64,000 bases of DNA from Magnaporthiopsis rhizophila (lineage: Eukaryota > Ascomycota > Sordariomycetes > Magnaporthales > Magnaporthaceae), in assembly GCA_003049465.1 (NCBI GenBank), contig PYSS01000134.1, positions 1-64,000 of the forward strand. Reading direction: 5' to 3'. Below the pieces are notes generated by a model. The model was given only the letters and a program-made list of their open reading frames with translations. It made no database searches and had not been told where the DNA came from. Below, piece by piece: positions 52,644 through 62,509 of the stretch (positions are counted from its first letter, which is position 1; each line of letters starts with the position of its first letter). The translations under genes were made by a program, and so were the position numbers.

Positions 52644-53714
52644 ATGTCGGCCACAGTCACCACCACAATCGTCGCGCAGCCAGAGGCCCGGCCGGAGGTC
52701 AGGCCAGAGCTACAGGCCCTGAGGCGAGAGATTGCTGGTCTGGAGCGTCATGGCTACCTCTTTGGCAAGAAGCTGACCAAGTCCTTCTCGCCCTTCCTCC
52801 ACGACGTCATCTACCGCGAGCTGGGCCTGAACTGGGGCCAGATCCGGCTCGACTCTACAAACATGGACCTCTTCCTGAGGCTGGTGCGAGCCCCAAGCTT
52901 CTATGGTGAGCCAGCCACGTTGTCTTATATCTTATGTCTGATATGTCGTAAGCTTCACCAACGCTAACTGCCGTAAAAAAAAGGCGCCTCTGTAACGATG
53001 CCACACAAGGTCGCCATCATCCGCCATCTGGATGAGCTCACAGAGGAGTGCCGCGAAGTGGGCGCCTGCAACACGCTCTTCCTGCGCTCCGACCCGGCCA
53101 CGGGCCGCCGCCTGCTCTGCGGCGCCAACACGGACGTCATCGGCGTGCGCGAGTCCTTCTACCAGAACGTGCCCGACCCAGACGCCGTCTTCCACGGCCG
53201 CCCGGCCCTTGTCCTCGGCGGCGGCGGCGCCGCCCGCTCCGCCGTCTACGCCCTGCACCGCTGGATGCGCGCGACCGAAATCTACGTTGTCAACCGCGAC
53301 GACGCCGAGGTCGCCGCCGTCCAGCGCGAGTGCGCCGACCGCGGCTTCGGCGCCCGCCTGCGCCACGTCCGCACCGTCGACGAGGCCCGCGCCCTGCCCG
53401 CGCCGGGCGCCATCGTCGCCTGCGTCCCGGACTTCCCGCCCGTCACGCCCGACGAGAGGCGGGCCCGGGACGTGGTGCGCGCGTTCCTGGACAAGCCGGA
53501 CAAGGGCGCCATGCTCGAGATGTGCTACAACCCCACCCCTTACACGGAGCTGGCCGCCATCGCCGAGGAGGCCGGCTGGCAGGTCATCCTGGGCACCGAG
53601 GCGCTCATCTGGCAGGGCATCGCGCAGGACAGGTACTGGACCGGCCAGGAGCTGCCGCCCGAGACGGTCAAGGTCATCCAGCAGGCCATCGCCTCTAGGC
53701 TGCCCAGGCGATAG
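52644..53714 (+). CDS. qa-3: Quinate/shikimate 5-dehydrogenase, catabolic
   Basis: Exons 52644-52905 and 52984-53714 give 330 residues. The substrate-binding N-terminus has YLFGKKLTKSFSPFLHDVIY, the junction rebuilds SFYGASVTMPHKVAII with the catalytic lysine of the MPHK motif, and the NAD site shows LVLGGGGAARSAVYALHRW. CGANTDVIGV supplies the NTD motif. The end carries GAMLEMCYNPTPYTELA and EALIWQGIAQDRYWTG. Neurospora qa-3 oxidises quinate to dehydroquinate and shikimate to dehydroshikimate with NAD. The length is near the family's ~320. It lies on the same strand as qa-2, with the qa-4 relic between them. Confidence 0.95.
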
Positions 53715-55046
53715 AGGCGTCTCATTTTTCTCTTCTCTTTTTAATCCCTTTGCTCATTCACCGGGATTCTACCCTACCTAATCATGCAGCCGTGACTGAC
53801 TGCTTCCTAGCGGTATATATCGGAATTCACTTGTACATATTTAGGAATACGACGTAATGAGCCATCATCTCCAGATGGTCCCATTAAAGACCCTGTGAAT
53901 CGATCATCATACCTTTTGTTGCCTTGCTAGGTGTCACTCAGCGGTTGTCCCAGCACCCACATGCCTCCGCTTCCCTACGTCTAAGGACGATAATCGTGCA
54001 AGTTTCTGGAACCGATAAACCTACTATGTTTTTTTAATGCTGATACTCACTGTCTCACGGAAAGTTGTAGAAAGTATATGTTAATAATATGAATACCACC
54101 AAAGAGCAGATTCACAAGTAAGTTTCTGCATAATTACCTCTTCCACCTCCAAAGAATCAAACGGAAACCAGCTGTTGAGCGTTTGGCTGAGCGGCGAGCT
54201 TTTAGCAATGAGAACGGTGAGGGTTTTGGACCAAAGATTACGCCATATATCAAACAAGGTGCCCTGCTACTCATAGCATATGTGGCTTCGCGTGCGCGTT
54301 TTCTCCCTTCACAGCCTTCACAGGCCGTGAAATTTCCTGGACATTGGTATCACTACCTATACGTTTCCATAGACACCATTTCCCAGTAACGACGATGTAA
54401 CTCATCCTGGATTATTACTTGCACGTCAGTGGTCTTTTGTGTGAACTAGGGTACTGGCCATGGCCCATATCGGCTGACGGAGAATCAAGTGTGCTTAGCG
54501 TTTGGACAGTGAATCTCACTCTACTCTCAGATAGGTGTAAGTAGGAGAAATGGTGCCAACTTCCAGGGTAAATATAAAGTATCAACTATCCCTAAATCTG
54601 CCCGGCTAATACACCTACGGCTACCCCCAGGCTTCACTTGAAGCTTGTGTGGTGCAATTGGGTCAAGCTCGACAAAATATGAAGTGCCGGGAATATGCCC
54701 CGAACAATACTGACACGAAAGATTGGCCGGGTTATCCGAAGGCAGCATGGCGCAGCAAAGCTGCCGTAACGGGAGAACGCAGGTGAGTACGGCGTTATGA
54801 TTAGAGCTGGTATAATGCGGCTCACGCGTTGACGTGCGGCAGCCTCGCAAGGCATGGTAGTCTGTGCTGGTAACCGCGAGCGTGCGTGGGCAACCCTGGG
54901 TACGATAGGCCTATAGGGGCAAGTTCAGGGACATAGAAGACATAGAAGTGATTGTAGTTAGCGAGATGGAACGAGACATCACATTCGCCAGGTAGAAGCA
55001 TCTTTGTACTCTCTACACCGTGTCCCTCCTCCACTTCACACCAAAT
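53715..55046. other. AT-richer spacer after qa-3
   Basis: These 1.3 kb are poorer in GC than their neighbours and contain only short broken frames. I recognise no gene, repeat or RNA in it. It separates the QA cluster from the hydrolase pseudogene. Confidence 0.45.
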
Positions 55047-55830
55047 ATGCATAGACTGCTAAACGGCAACTATGGCAACAATGCGACGCAGCCGGGAATG
55101 CTCAAACTCAGCACCGATAATTCCTTCTACTTCGAGCTCCTGCGCTTCTTGGCCTGAGCGCTTACGACGGTGCTGGTGTGGACGAGGTTCTCACAACCGC
55201 CCAAGGCATAGTCCCGGCCCCGACTTCAAGTCCATGGCCGACCGCGTTCTCGAGCGCGGCAAGGTCGTAGTCAGCAGGGGCTCAAGGTCCAAGGTCTCGG
55301 CGAGGTCGGCCTTCTTTGCTGCTGCCACCCACTTCCGCGGCGCCGACTCCTACCTGCACGGCAACACGTCGGATCCCCGCACCACGTCCCTTTGGGACTA
55401 ACCAGGCTGAGATGTTCCACCAGGCCATCGCACTGCTGCCGCGCATGGCGGTGCGCGAGACCGTCAGGACGCCCGGCTTCGACCTCCCCACGCTCTGGCA
55501 GGAGCTGCCGAGGCTGGAAGACGTGCGCCGCAATAAAAACGACGGTAGCGACACGATCGACGCTCATCCATCGGCATTGGCCTCGACGGCAGCCTCGAAG
55601 AGCTATAGCTGTACCACGTCATGGATGCTCATCGCCGGCCTCGAGCGCGAGCTACAACGTGCTCACGTGCAAGGGGACAGGCCAGCCCGGGAGCGCGTCG
55701 TCACATCGCTGCTTGACAGCCTTCTCTTCGTGCACACCGGACGGCGCCGGGCTCGCCGGGCTCAGCTTTTCGGCGCTATCTCAGGCCCCGCGCGCGGGCG
55801 GAGCCAGGACTATTGCGGTGTGGCTGCGCT
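55047..55830 (+). pseudogene. Broken alpha/beta hydrolase (FrsA/dihydropseudooxynicotine-hydrolase-like)
   Basis: An ATG at 55047 opens a good frame (LKLSTDNSFYFELLRFLA) that stops at 55155-55157. A +1 shift continues it as LSAYDGAGVDEVLTTAQGIV-like sequence, then another frame gives DFKSMADRVLERGKVVVSRG and SAFFAAATHFRGADSYLHGN, ending at a stop near 55400. Further frames carry QAEMFHQAIALLP, YNVLTCKGTGQPG (the oxyanion-side strand, usually YNVLTYEGPGQP) and LFGAISG near the place of the nucleophile elbow. This order matches large fungal hydrolases with a helical N-terminal cap. At least three frameshifts, loss of the Ser-centred elbow motif and a missing C-terminal third make it non-functional. 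Identity is from motif order, by eye. Confidence 0.75.
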
Positions 55831-56547
55831 GAAGCTGTAGAAGTACACAAGGCGGTGCTTGATCGGTTCCAGGGTGTAGTCGAGGGACAGCGATGAGGTT
55901 GAGTTGACGGTTGGCTTGTTTGTATGCCATGCTCAGGGGCAGGGTTAGGGTTCTACATATCCTGCGGGATACTCCATACTAGGAACCTCACCACCACAGG
56001 ATTTTGTGGGTGGAGAACTAGTGGAAGCTAGCCCCAGATGGCGTTAGAACGTTGCCTTGTATGGATGACTTCTCTGTTCGTACTTGGTGAAACCCCCGAA
56101 GAATCGGGTCGTGCTGTACCGACGAGGTTTAAAAGAATCAAAGGGGTGATGTTATTCCCCCTCAGTTGCACCCTTGCGGGCTGTGAGCCGCCTAATGCGC
56201 AGTTGTCATAGGGCTGTTCAGGTGGCATTCAGCGGTCGTTTTAGGGCTCAGCGCTGCTGTTCAGTGATCGTGCAGAGAGCTGAGCGAATGTGGGTCCGTT
56301 TGGGCAGGTCTTTGGAGTCGTGCAATCAAGATTCCACGCTCGCCACGCGACACAGAGGATTTCATTGTCGCGATTGAGAGTTGAAATTGCCAACACCCAC
56401 CTGGCCTTTATACTGATGTCCTGAGCATTATCCGGACGAGAGCAGGCCGACGACTGCCATGAGACACCCGGCGGGGTCGTAGGACGAACCTCGCCGTGCG
56501 ATAGCACTCATCCAACCCACGTCCTGGTCTGAACTGCAAGACGCACA
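55831..56547. other. Spacer before NPR2
   Basis: These 717 bases contain no supported gene. On the minus strand around 55900-55800 a short clean frame reads SLDYTLEPIKHRLVYFYSF and then stops; it may be a gene crumb. The NPR2 promoter should lie in the later part. Confidence 0.4.
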
Positions 56548-58206
56548 ATGATACAGGGAATCTTTTACGCCCGCTTTCTGCCCCAGGAAGGTGCGTATGC
56601 AATGAAACATGCACGAATGCGCAACCGTTTAGCGAGGCAGGCCTCTAGACAGATGGAAACACAACGCTGACTCTTCACAGGCACCAAGATCGTGGCCCAG
56701 AGTCCGGAAGGCTGCATAGTGGCGGCCGAGGGGGTGGCCAAGCCGCCGCTGCTCGACTTTGACGTGCTGCAGGAGTACATCATCCCGCGCAAGGCCTTCT
56801 TCAACCGCTACATGACGGTCACGGACCCGGAGGGCAAGTTCTGCGTCCTGGGCTTCCCCGTCTCCATCGTGAACCCAAAGTACGACCGCAACGAGTTCAT
56901 CTTCAACTTTGGCCTCGTCGTCGAGGCGGGCCTGTCGGTGGCCGACCAACTGCCCTACGAGCGCGTGGTCCGCCGCCTGGCCGTCACCTTTGCCGAGATG
57001 GAGAAGCAGAACGAGTACCTGAGCGGCCTGGACGGGCCGCCGCGCGGGTCATCATCATCCTCTACGGCCGCGGCAACAGCAGCAGACGAGGGCCCGCGCC
57101 GCCCGATCCAGGCGCTGCTCGAGATCGTCAAGGAGGACCTCAACAACTACGGCGAGTGCATGATCCCCGTCGACGACGCAAACACCATCAACATGAAGCT
57201 GTTCCCGCACCACCCGACCCCGCCCGAGGTCAAGGGGTGGCACGTGCCCGTGGCCAAGATGCGGCTCGCCGACGCCGTCGACGACACGTGGGACCTGACG
57301 CTGCGTAAAGTGATCGCCCACATCGACGGCGTCAACGACGTCCGCCGCGTCGCCTATCTGGCCGACGTGTCGCTCGAGCTGACGCGCGTCGCCCTGCGCC
57401 ACCTGCTCTACTACGACACGGTCCTGCTGCTCGACCTCTTCCTGTTCGGCTCGTGCTACGCGCCCCGCCCGGCCATCCACGACTTCGTCGCCAACATTGG
57501 CGGCGTCGTCGACGAGTGCGCCGCCTACGTCTGCGTCCTGCCCGCCACGGGGCCCACCGCCGCCGTCCCGCCGCCGGGCTCGTCGTCGTCCGAGGGTGGT
57601 GGTGGTGGTGGTGGTTCGTCGTCGGGCCTGCTGCTGCCCCGCATCCCCTCGGCATCGACCATGACTTCATCAACCTTTCTCGTCGGATCCCACCGCCCGC
57701 CGCCGCCGCCGCTCCAGCACCACCACTACAACAACCACCAACAACAACACTTCCAGCACCACTCGCACCCGGGCACGCCGCCGCGCGTCAGCAACTTTCT
57801 GCTCGTCCGCCTCATGGCCAGCTTCTGCGCCGGCCGCACCGTCATGGAGTGGCTCAAGTCCCACATGGACGCCGGCTTCGACGTGCTCCGCTTCGTCGAC
57901 GTGCGCCGCCTCGTCCAGTTCGGCGTCATCAAGGGCTACCTGTACCGCGTCCACAAGTACGCCGTCTCCAAGCAGTACCTGGCCGCCCTGGCCACTGGGC
58001 AGGCCCGCCCTTTTGATCGCGACGGCGTCGGCGGCGGCGGAGCCACCGTCTTTGGCCCACGGGGCGACCCGCTGCAGCAGTACACCGACGGCCGCCACTG
58101 CTTCGACCAGATCATCACGGAGCAGAACCTGTCCGACGCCGAGATCATGGAGAGACTGAAGAACCTACCCCTCCCGCAGGGTGACCTAAACGTGTTTTAC
58201 CGCTAG
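56548..58206 (+). CDS. npr2: NPR2, nitrogen permease regulator 2 (GATOR1/SEACIT subunit)
   Basis: Exons 56548-56590 and 56681-58206 give 522 residues. The first exon supplies MIQGIFYARFLPQEG and the junction continues TKIVAQSPEGCIV. Further blocks are FDVLQEYIIPRKAFFNRYMT, GFPVSIVNPKYDRNEFIFNF, LPYERVVRRLAVTFAEMEKQ, IVKEDLNNYGECMIPVDDAN, and at the end FLLVRLMASFCAGRTVMEWL and FGVIKGYLYRVHKYAV. Ser/Gly and His/Gln-rich inserts (about 135-145 and 310-375) are simple expansions. Npr2 with Npr3 and Iml1 acts as GTPase-activating complex on Rag/Gtr GTPases to turn down TORC1 in amino-acid or nitrogen shortage, on the vacuole. The gene is convergent with the tyrosyl-tRNA synthetase, 275 bases apart. 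Confidence 0.93.
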
Positions 58207-58481
58207 ATGTTGCAACATGCATGATCGCCCCCCTTATCCCACCGTCTATGCAAGTCTATATTACATACACGAAACGAATGGGATATCTATCATCATCATT
58301 GTACACGCGAGTCCGGACTATGAAACCATCCCTCCGTTTTTTGCGAGTTGATTTTACAAATGTTTTGCGAGAAAAGGTGTTGACAACCTTGGTCATATCC
58401 AAGGGACTGACTAGGTTCCCTCTTCCCCCATATGTGATGTCTAACCGGCTTTTTCACGTTTGCTAGTGTTGAGTCCGGTGC

Positions 58482-60606
58482 TCAATCGGAGGACGCGTCT
58501 TCGTCCTTCGCCAACTTGGATCTCAAGAGCTCCGTTGACTCTGCTAGCTTGGCATACCGCTTTTCTAGCCGGAAAATTTTGAGCGCCAGCGACTTTGGGG
58601 CACTGGCCGGGTTATGCTTCGCCTCGTTGTAGTGCTCTTCGGACCACTTGAGCTGCTTCTTTAGATCCGAGACCTTGCCGGCCACCGATAGAAGCTCATC
58701 GTCAAAGCCATCGAGCGCCTTGCGTGCCATCTCCGCGTCGGCCTCATCATCGGCCATCAAAGACTGTTGCGCCTCGGCGAGCGCCTTCATGTCCGCCCGC
58801 ACCGCCCTGAGCCTTCCGGTGTTGGGCTGGCCGGGATACGTCTGGCCCGAGGCGGCGTAGTCCTCATCGCTGAGCAGCTCGATGATCCTGACGTTGTGCT
58901 TTCCCTTGCGGAGGATCAGGAGTTTGTCTTCCACGATGAACTGTTGCGTCTCTTCGGGGAACCAGAGAGAGACGGGCTTGAAGTCGATCTGCCCAGTGCT
59001 CATCGAGCCTCGGGCCTGGCCGGGCCGCCCGCCAATGTACACTGCCTTCTGGATGGCGAGCCGGTTGCCGTCGCTGACGCTGGAAGCAAGACCTGCGGCA
59101 TACAATATGCGCGCAACGTTACCTTGCTCTATCAGCGACTTTGGCAACTGCAGCTGGATGCTGCTGGCAGCATTGGTGGCTGTCACAACGACCGCGGGGT
59201 CGTGGGTAAAGTTGACCGGGCTCGGGTCTCTTGCGTGGAGAACCCGGTGCTCAGTCTCGGCGCGCCTGGCGACCTCGATACCATGGACGAGGGTCAAGAC
59301 TTCAAAGGCAAGCTTGTGCTGTGCTATCCTCTTCGGCCGGTCCGTCTTATGCTCCTCCACGAGGTCGCGGATTTGCTCGTTCGGGAGGAACGTCAGTAGC
59401 TTGAGTAGCCTCTCTACGTCCTCGTCCGGCTGGCGGACAAAGTAGCCATAGAGATCGTAAGGGCTGGTCTGGAAGATGTCCAGCCACATGTCCCCTCCCC
59501 CGGAAGACTTGCCGAGTTTCTCGCCTTGGGAGTTGGTCAGCAATGGGACCGTAAAGCCGACGGGGTTGTGCAAAAAGCCCGCCTGGAATTTGCCAGGACT
59601 CGCTATGTTCTCGCTCTGGCGCAAAGTCTTGACGGCATCAATGCCCGCCACGATATTGCCGTACTGGTCGGAGCCGCCAATTTGCATCTGGACGCCCAGC
59701 TGCCTGTTCATCTCGAAGAAATCCCAACCTTGCATGAGGGTGTAGCTCAGCTCGGCGAAAGACAAGCCATCGCCCTCCGTCATCTTCCGCTTGACCATGT
59801 CTCTCGAGAGCATGGGGCCGACCCTGACGTGATGGCCCAGCCTCTGCAGGACCTCCAACATCGGCTGCTTGTTCCACCATCTGTTGTTGTTAACAAGGTC
59901 CCGGCGCCATGCCCATTCCTTCTCGTAGCCATATCGGCGGGCCTGCGCCTCGACATTGACCCAGATGCGCTTCAGCTGATAATGTATTGATGCCATGTTC
60001 TTGGCGAAGTCGCTCCTTTTCTGGTCCCTGTCCTTGAGACGGCCCGAGGGATCACCAATCTTGGCCGTGGCGCCGCCTAGCAGCGTGACAGCCCTGTACC
60101 CGTACAGGTACATCCAGAATATCGGCATCAGGGGCACGAGGTGGCCGACGTGGAGCGACGGGGCGGTCGGGTCGATGCCGACGTAGGCCCCTATACGTTT
60201 GACCCTCATGAGCTCGCGGATCTGATCCCTCGACCTGCCGTTGGAGCAGATAGGTAGTCAGCACGGGCTGCCGTCCAGATCCCTTTGCGCGCTGGCGAGG
60301 GGTAACGTACCCAGCGATGTCCTTGATGAAGCCGCGCGATTCAAGCAGATCCCAGAGCCCCATCTCGGTGCCGCTCTCAATCCTCTTCGCCTTGAGGTCC
60401 CACGCCTCTTGGGCCACCCGCATCTTTTCTTGATATTTGATCGATCTGGACTCGCATCTCCGCGCGCTCGCTGAAAAGCTGACCGTCTGTGGGGAGGAGG
60501 AACATCCGTAACAGCTTGGGCGTGGCCTCCATGACAATGACGGGCTTCGTAGCCGTAATGAAGTCTGCGCCATTAACGGCAGCCTCCGATTGACGTTTCG
60601 GAGCAT
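58482..60606 (-). CDS. msy1: Mitochondrial tyrosyl-tRNA synthetase (CYT-18 type)
   Basis: Exons 60606-60311 and 60234-58482 give 682 residues, close to Neurospora CYT-18 (669). The N-terminus (MLRNVNRRLPLMAQTSLRLR) is an Arg/Ser-rich mitochondrial presequence. The class I signatures are HVGH (127-130, the HIGH motif, in TAPSLHVGHL) and KLGKS (about 338-342, the KMSKS motif), with GGSDQYGNI between them for tyrosine binding. An S4-like RNA-binding C-terminus follows (LAIQKAVYIGG). In Pezizomycotina this enzyme both charges mitochondrial tRNA-Tyr and helps splice group I introns; the N-terminal extension and insertions that do this appear to be present by length. It is divergent from SDH4, another mitochondrial gene. 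Confidence 0.94.
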
Positions 60607-61120
60607 CTTGCAAGAAGGAATGGCAGCGCTTTCAGGCGCCGCAAGTTGGGAGCTCTGCCAGAAAAATCGGACTCGAAATAATTCCCAAAACGTTTCTGTG
60701 GAAAAGAGCTGCTGATTGGCCCGCTGAGGCGGGACGTCGGTGGAGCCGCCCACGACAGGGGCTAAGCTGCGCGCATCCGGCAGGCAATTCGACGAGGGGT
60801 TCAGCGTGCTGCAAAGCAGGCATCACGCTATCATGTGACGTCGCCGCCAACCGCAGGCTCTTATGCCTGAAATCCCAGGCAATACGTCAATTGGGCCAAT
60901 CACAGAGCTTGCGATACTCATCCTCGGCAATACCTTGAGCTGGAACCGTAGAGTAAAGCAACGAGTTCCTTTAAAGCAACACCTCCGTCATTCCGTTCCC
61001 TGACAACATCCAGATTTTTCCCAAATCGAACCTTGCGTCGACGCCGACAACGACAAGCCAGCGCTAGCCTGCCCATCAATTGAAGGCGGAGCTTTGGAGA
61101 CAGACGTTTGACCCCACACA
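60607..61120. promoter_or_regulatory. Divergent promoter of MSY1 and SDH4
   Basis: These 514 bases serve two genes for mitochondrial proteins. They contain CCAAT elements: ATTGG at 60715-60719 and a back-to-back pair ATTGGGCCAAT at 60890-60900, plus a CRE-like TGACGTCG at 60836-60843. CCAAT boxes are bound by the HAP complex, which controls respiratory genes in fungi. Confidence 0.55.
60890..60900. promoter_or_regulatory. Back-to-back CCAAT boxes
   Basis: ATTGGGCCAAT carries one CCAAT on each strand, sharing a single central base, about 220 bases before SDH4 and 285 before MSY1. Such symmetric placing would suit control of both directions. Confidence 0.55.
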
Positions 61121-61898
61121 ATGGCATCGCTCGCCCGTCCGCTGCGGCAGGCTCTGACGGCGACAACCCGGGCCGGCCCGTCGCTGTTGTCGTCCGCTGT
61201 CGCCCGCCCGGCCCTGGCACGAAACACGCTCCTCCAGAATGGCGTAAAGGTCGCCGCCTTCCACGGCTCGAGCAGGAGATGTCTACTGCCCCCGCCTCGC
61301 CGTGAGTATCTCCCCGCGAGGATGCGCTTGCACGGGATGGAGAAAGCTGGATACAGGGTTGGGTGCGATGCGACAGGCAGCTAACAAGCCTTGATCCTAC
61401 AGAGGTAATCGAAGGAAATGGTACGCAGAACGCCGACCGCCTGACCCCGAAACACCATCTGTGGTCTGCCGAACCGGCACGGACCGCATACAAAGAGGAT
61501 GCAGCTATCCCCTGGCCATAGGTTCTCACTAACCTCTTTGTGCAGTGAACGACCCCGCCCCCGTCCCGCCCCCGTCACCGATTCACGGCTCATACCACTG
61601 GACGTCGGAGCGCCTCCTGGCGGCGGGCCTGGTGCCCCTGACGGTTGCGCCCTTCGCCGCGGGCTCGCTGAACCCCACCATGGACGCCGTGCTCATCTCG
61701 GCCCTCATCCTGCACTCGCACCTTGGCCTGCAGGTCACCATCGCCGACTATCTACCCAAGCGCCGCGTTCCCAAGACCCGCACGGCTGCCATGTGGGCCG
61801 TCAACATCGCCACCGTCGTCGCCGGCATCGGCCTGTACGAGTTCGAGACCAACGACGTTGGGCTGACTGAGGGGATCAAGAGGATCTGGAAGGCGTAA
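61121..61898 (+). CDS. sdh4: Succinate dehydrogenase membrane anchor subunit (CybS, SDH4)
   Basis: Exons 61121-61301, 61403-61420 and 61546-61898 give 183 residues. A mitochondrial presequence (MASLARPLRQALTATTRAGP) is followed by HGSYHWTSERLLAAGLVPL, the CybS signature, and two more membrane helices. Haem/quinone-site candidates include the His of LILHSHLGLQ and Asp-Tyr in IADYLPKR. The end is GLYEFETNDVGLTEGIKRIW. It anchors complex II in the inner membrane and takes part in ubiquinone reduction. The middle exon is only 18 bases, codes for QVIEGN-like sequence, and can be skipped without changing frame. The AATAAA after the stop (61982) may be its poly(A) signal. Confidence 0.93.
61403..61420 (+). 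other. 18-base microexon of SDH4
   Basis: AG|AGGTAATCGAAGGAAATG|GTACGC: acceptor, 18 bases and donor are all clear. Including it gives PPPRQVIEGNVNDPAPV; leaving it out gives PPPRLNDPAPV. Both keep the frame because the phase is the same on either side. Confidence 0.75.
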
Positions 61899-62509
61899 GG
61901 GGTGGGTCGCTTTTTGGATTTGCTTGAAACATGTGTCGTGCCTGGGAAGATGGAATGTTGGAGGTGGCGCGTGTTCCGGCGAATAAAATAAAATGGTAAC
62001 TTTGTTGCGCTCGTAAAGTCCTCCTACAGCCGAGGCGTTGAGCGCAGATATCCGGCAATGGTGACGACGCTCATCCCACTTGGTGCTCTGGGTATAGCTG
62101 TTGTAGTGTAGGTCCTATAAATTGTATAACGAACTGCTCGCTGTTGAACTCGCCCTCACACTGTATGAGAGGCGGGTGTAGCCGATGTACCATAATTCCG
62201 TATCCAGCATATCCTCGCAGAAATCCAGGTATTCGTAGGCATAGCGTACGTCCAGCCCCATCTTCCTCATTATTCGTGAAGCCGTTCTCCCATGGCAAAT
62301 GTTCACCGTTGTCATCATCATCCTCCTAATCGAAATCCTCAAATCCCTTGGGCAGATCCGGCCAATCCTTTTTTACAAGCTTGATAACCGCATTTGGCTG
62401 CTTGTAAAGCGATTTGAAGACGGATCTCGTCCACTACCATGCAAAAGTTGCACCTCGCGCCCAGGAAGCGGAGCCAAACCTTGTTATCTGCCGCAAGGGC
62501 AAATTCCTC
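61899..62509. other. Spacer between SDH4 and the HET gene, possible gene crumb
   Basis: This holds AATAAA at 61982-61987. On the minus strand, 62420-62090, broken frames read like coding sequence (LYKQPNAVIKLVKKDWPDLP, then a stop, then WENGFTNNEEDGAG and YAYEYLDFCEDMLDTELWY). It may be the remains of a gene of unknown family, or chance. Confidence 0.3.
61982..61987 (+). promoter_or_regulatory. Poly(A) signal-like AATAAA of SDH4
   Basis: AATAAAATAAAA follows the SDH4 stop by about 83 bases. Fungal poly(A) signals are loose, but this is the standard hexamer in the expected place. Confidence 0.45.

Noticed and set aside
41627..53000. Exact matches to the Qa-1F consensus GGRTAARYRYTTATCC
   Set aside because: None found by eye in the qa spacers; only the related palindrome at 52316-52333 was kept, as a candidate.
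54160..54260. Possible tRNA (TGGCTGAGCGG resembles an A box)
   Set aside because: No matching B box (GGTTCGANTCC) or acceptor stem pairing was found downstream.
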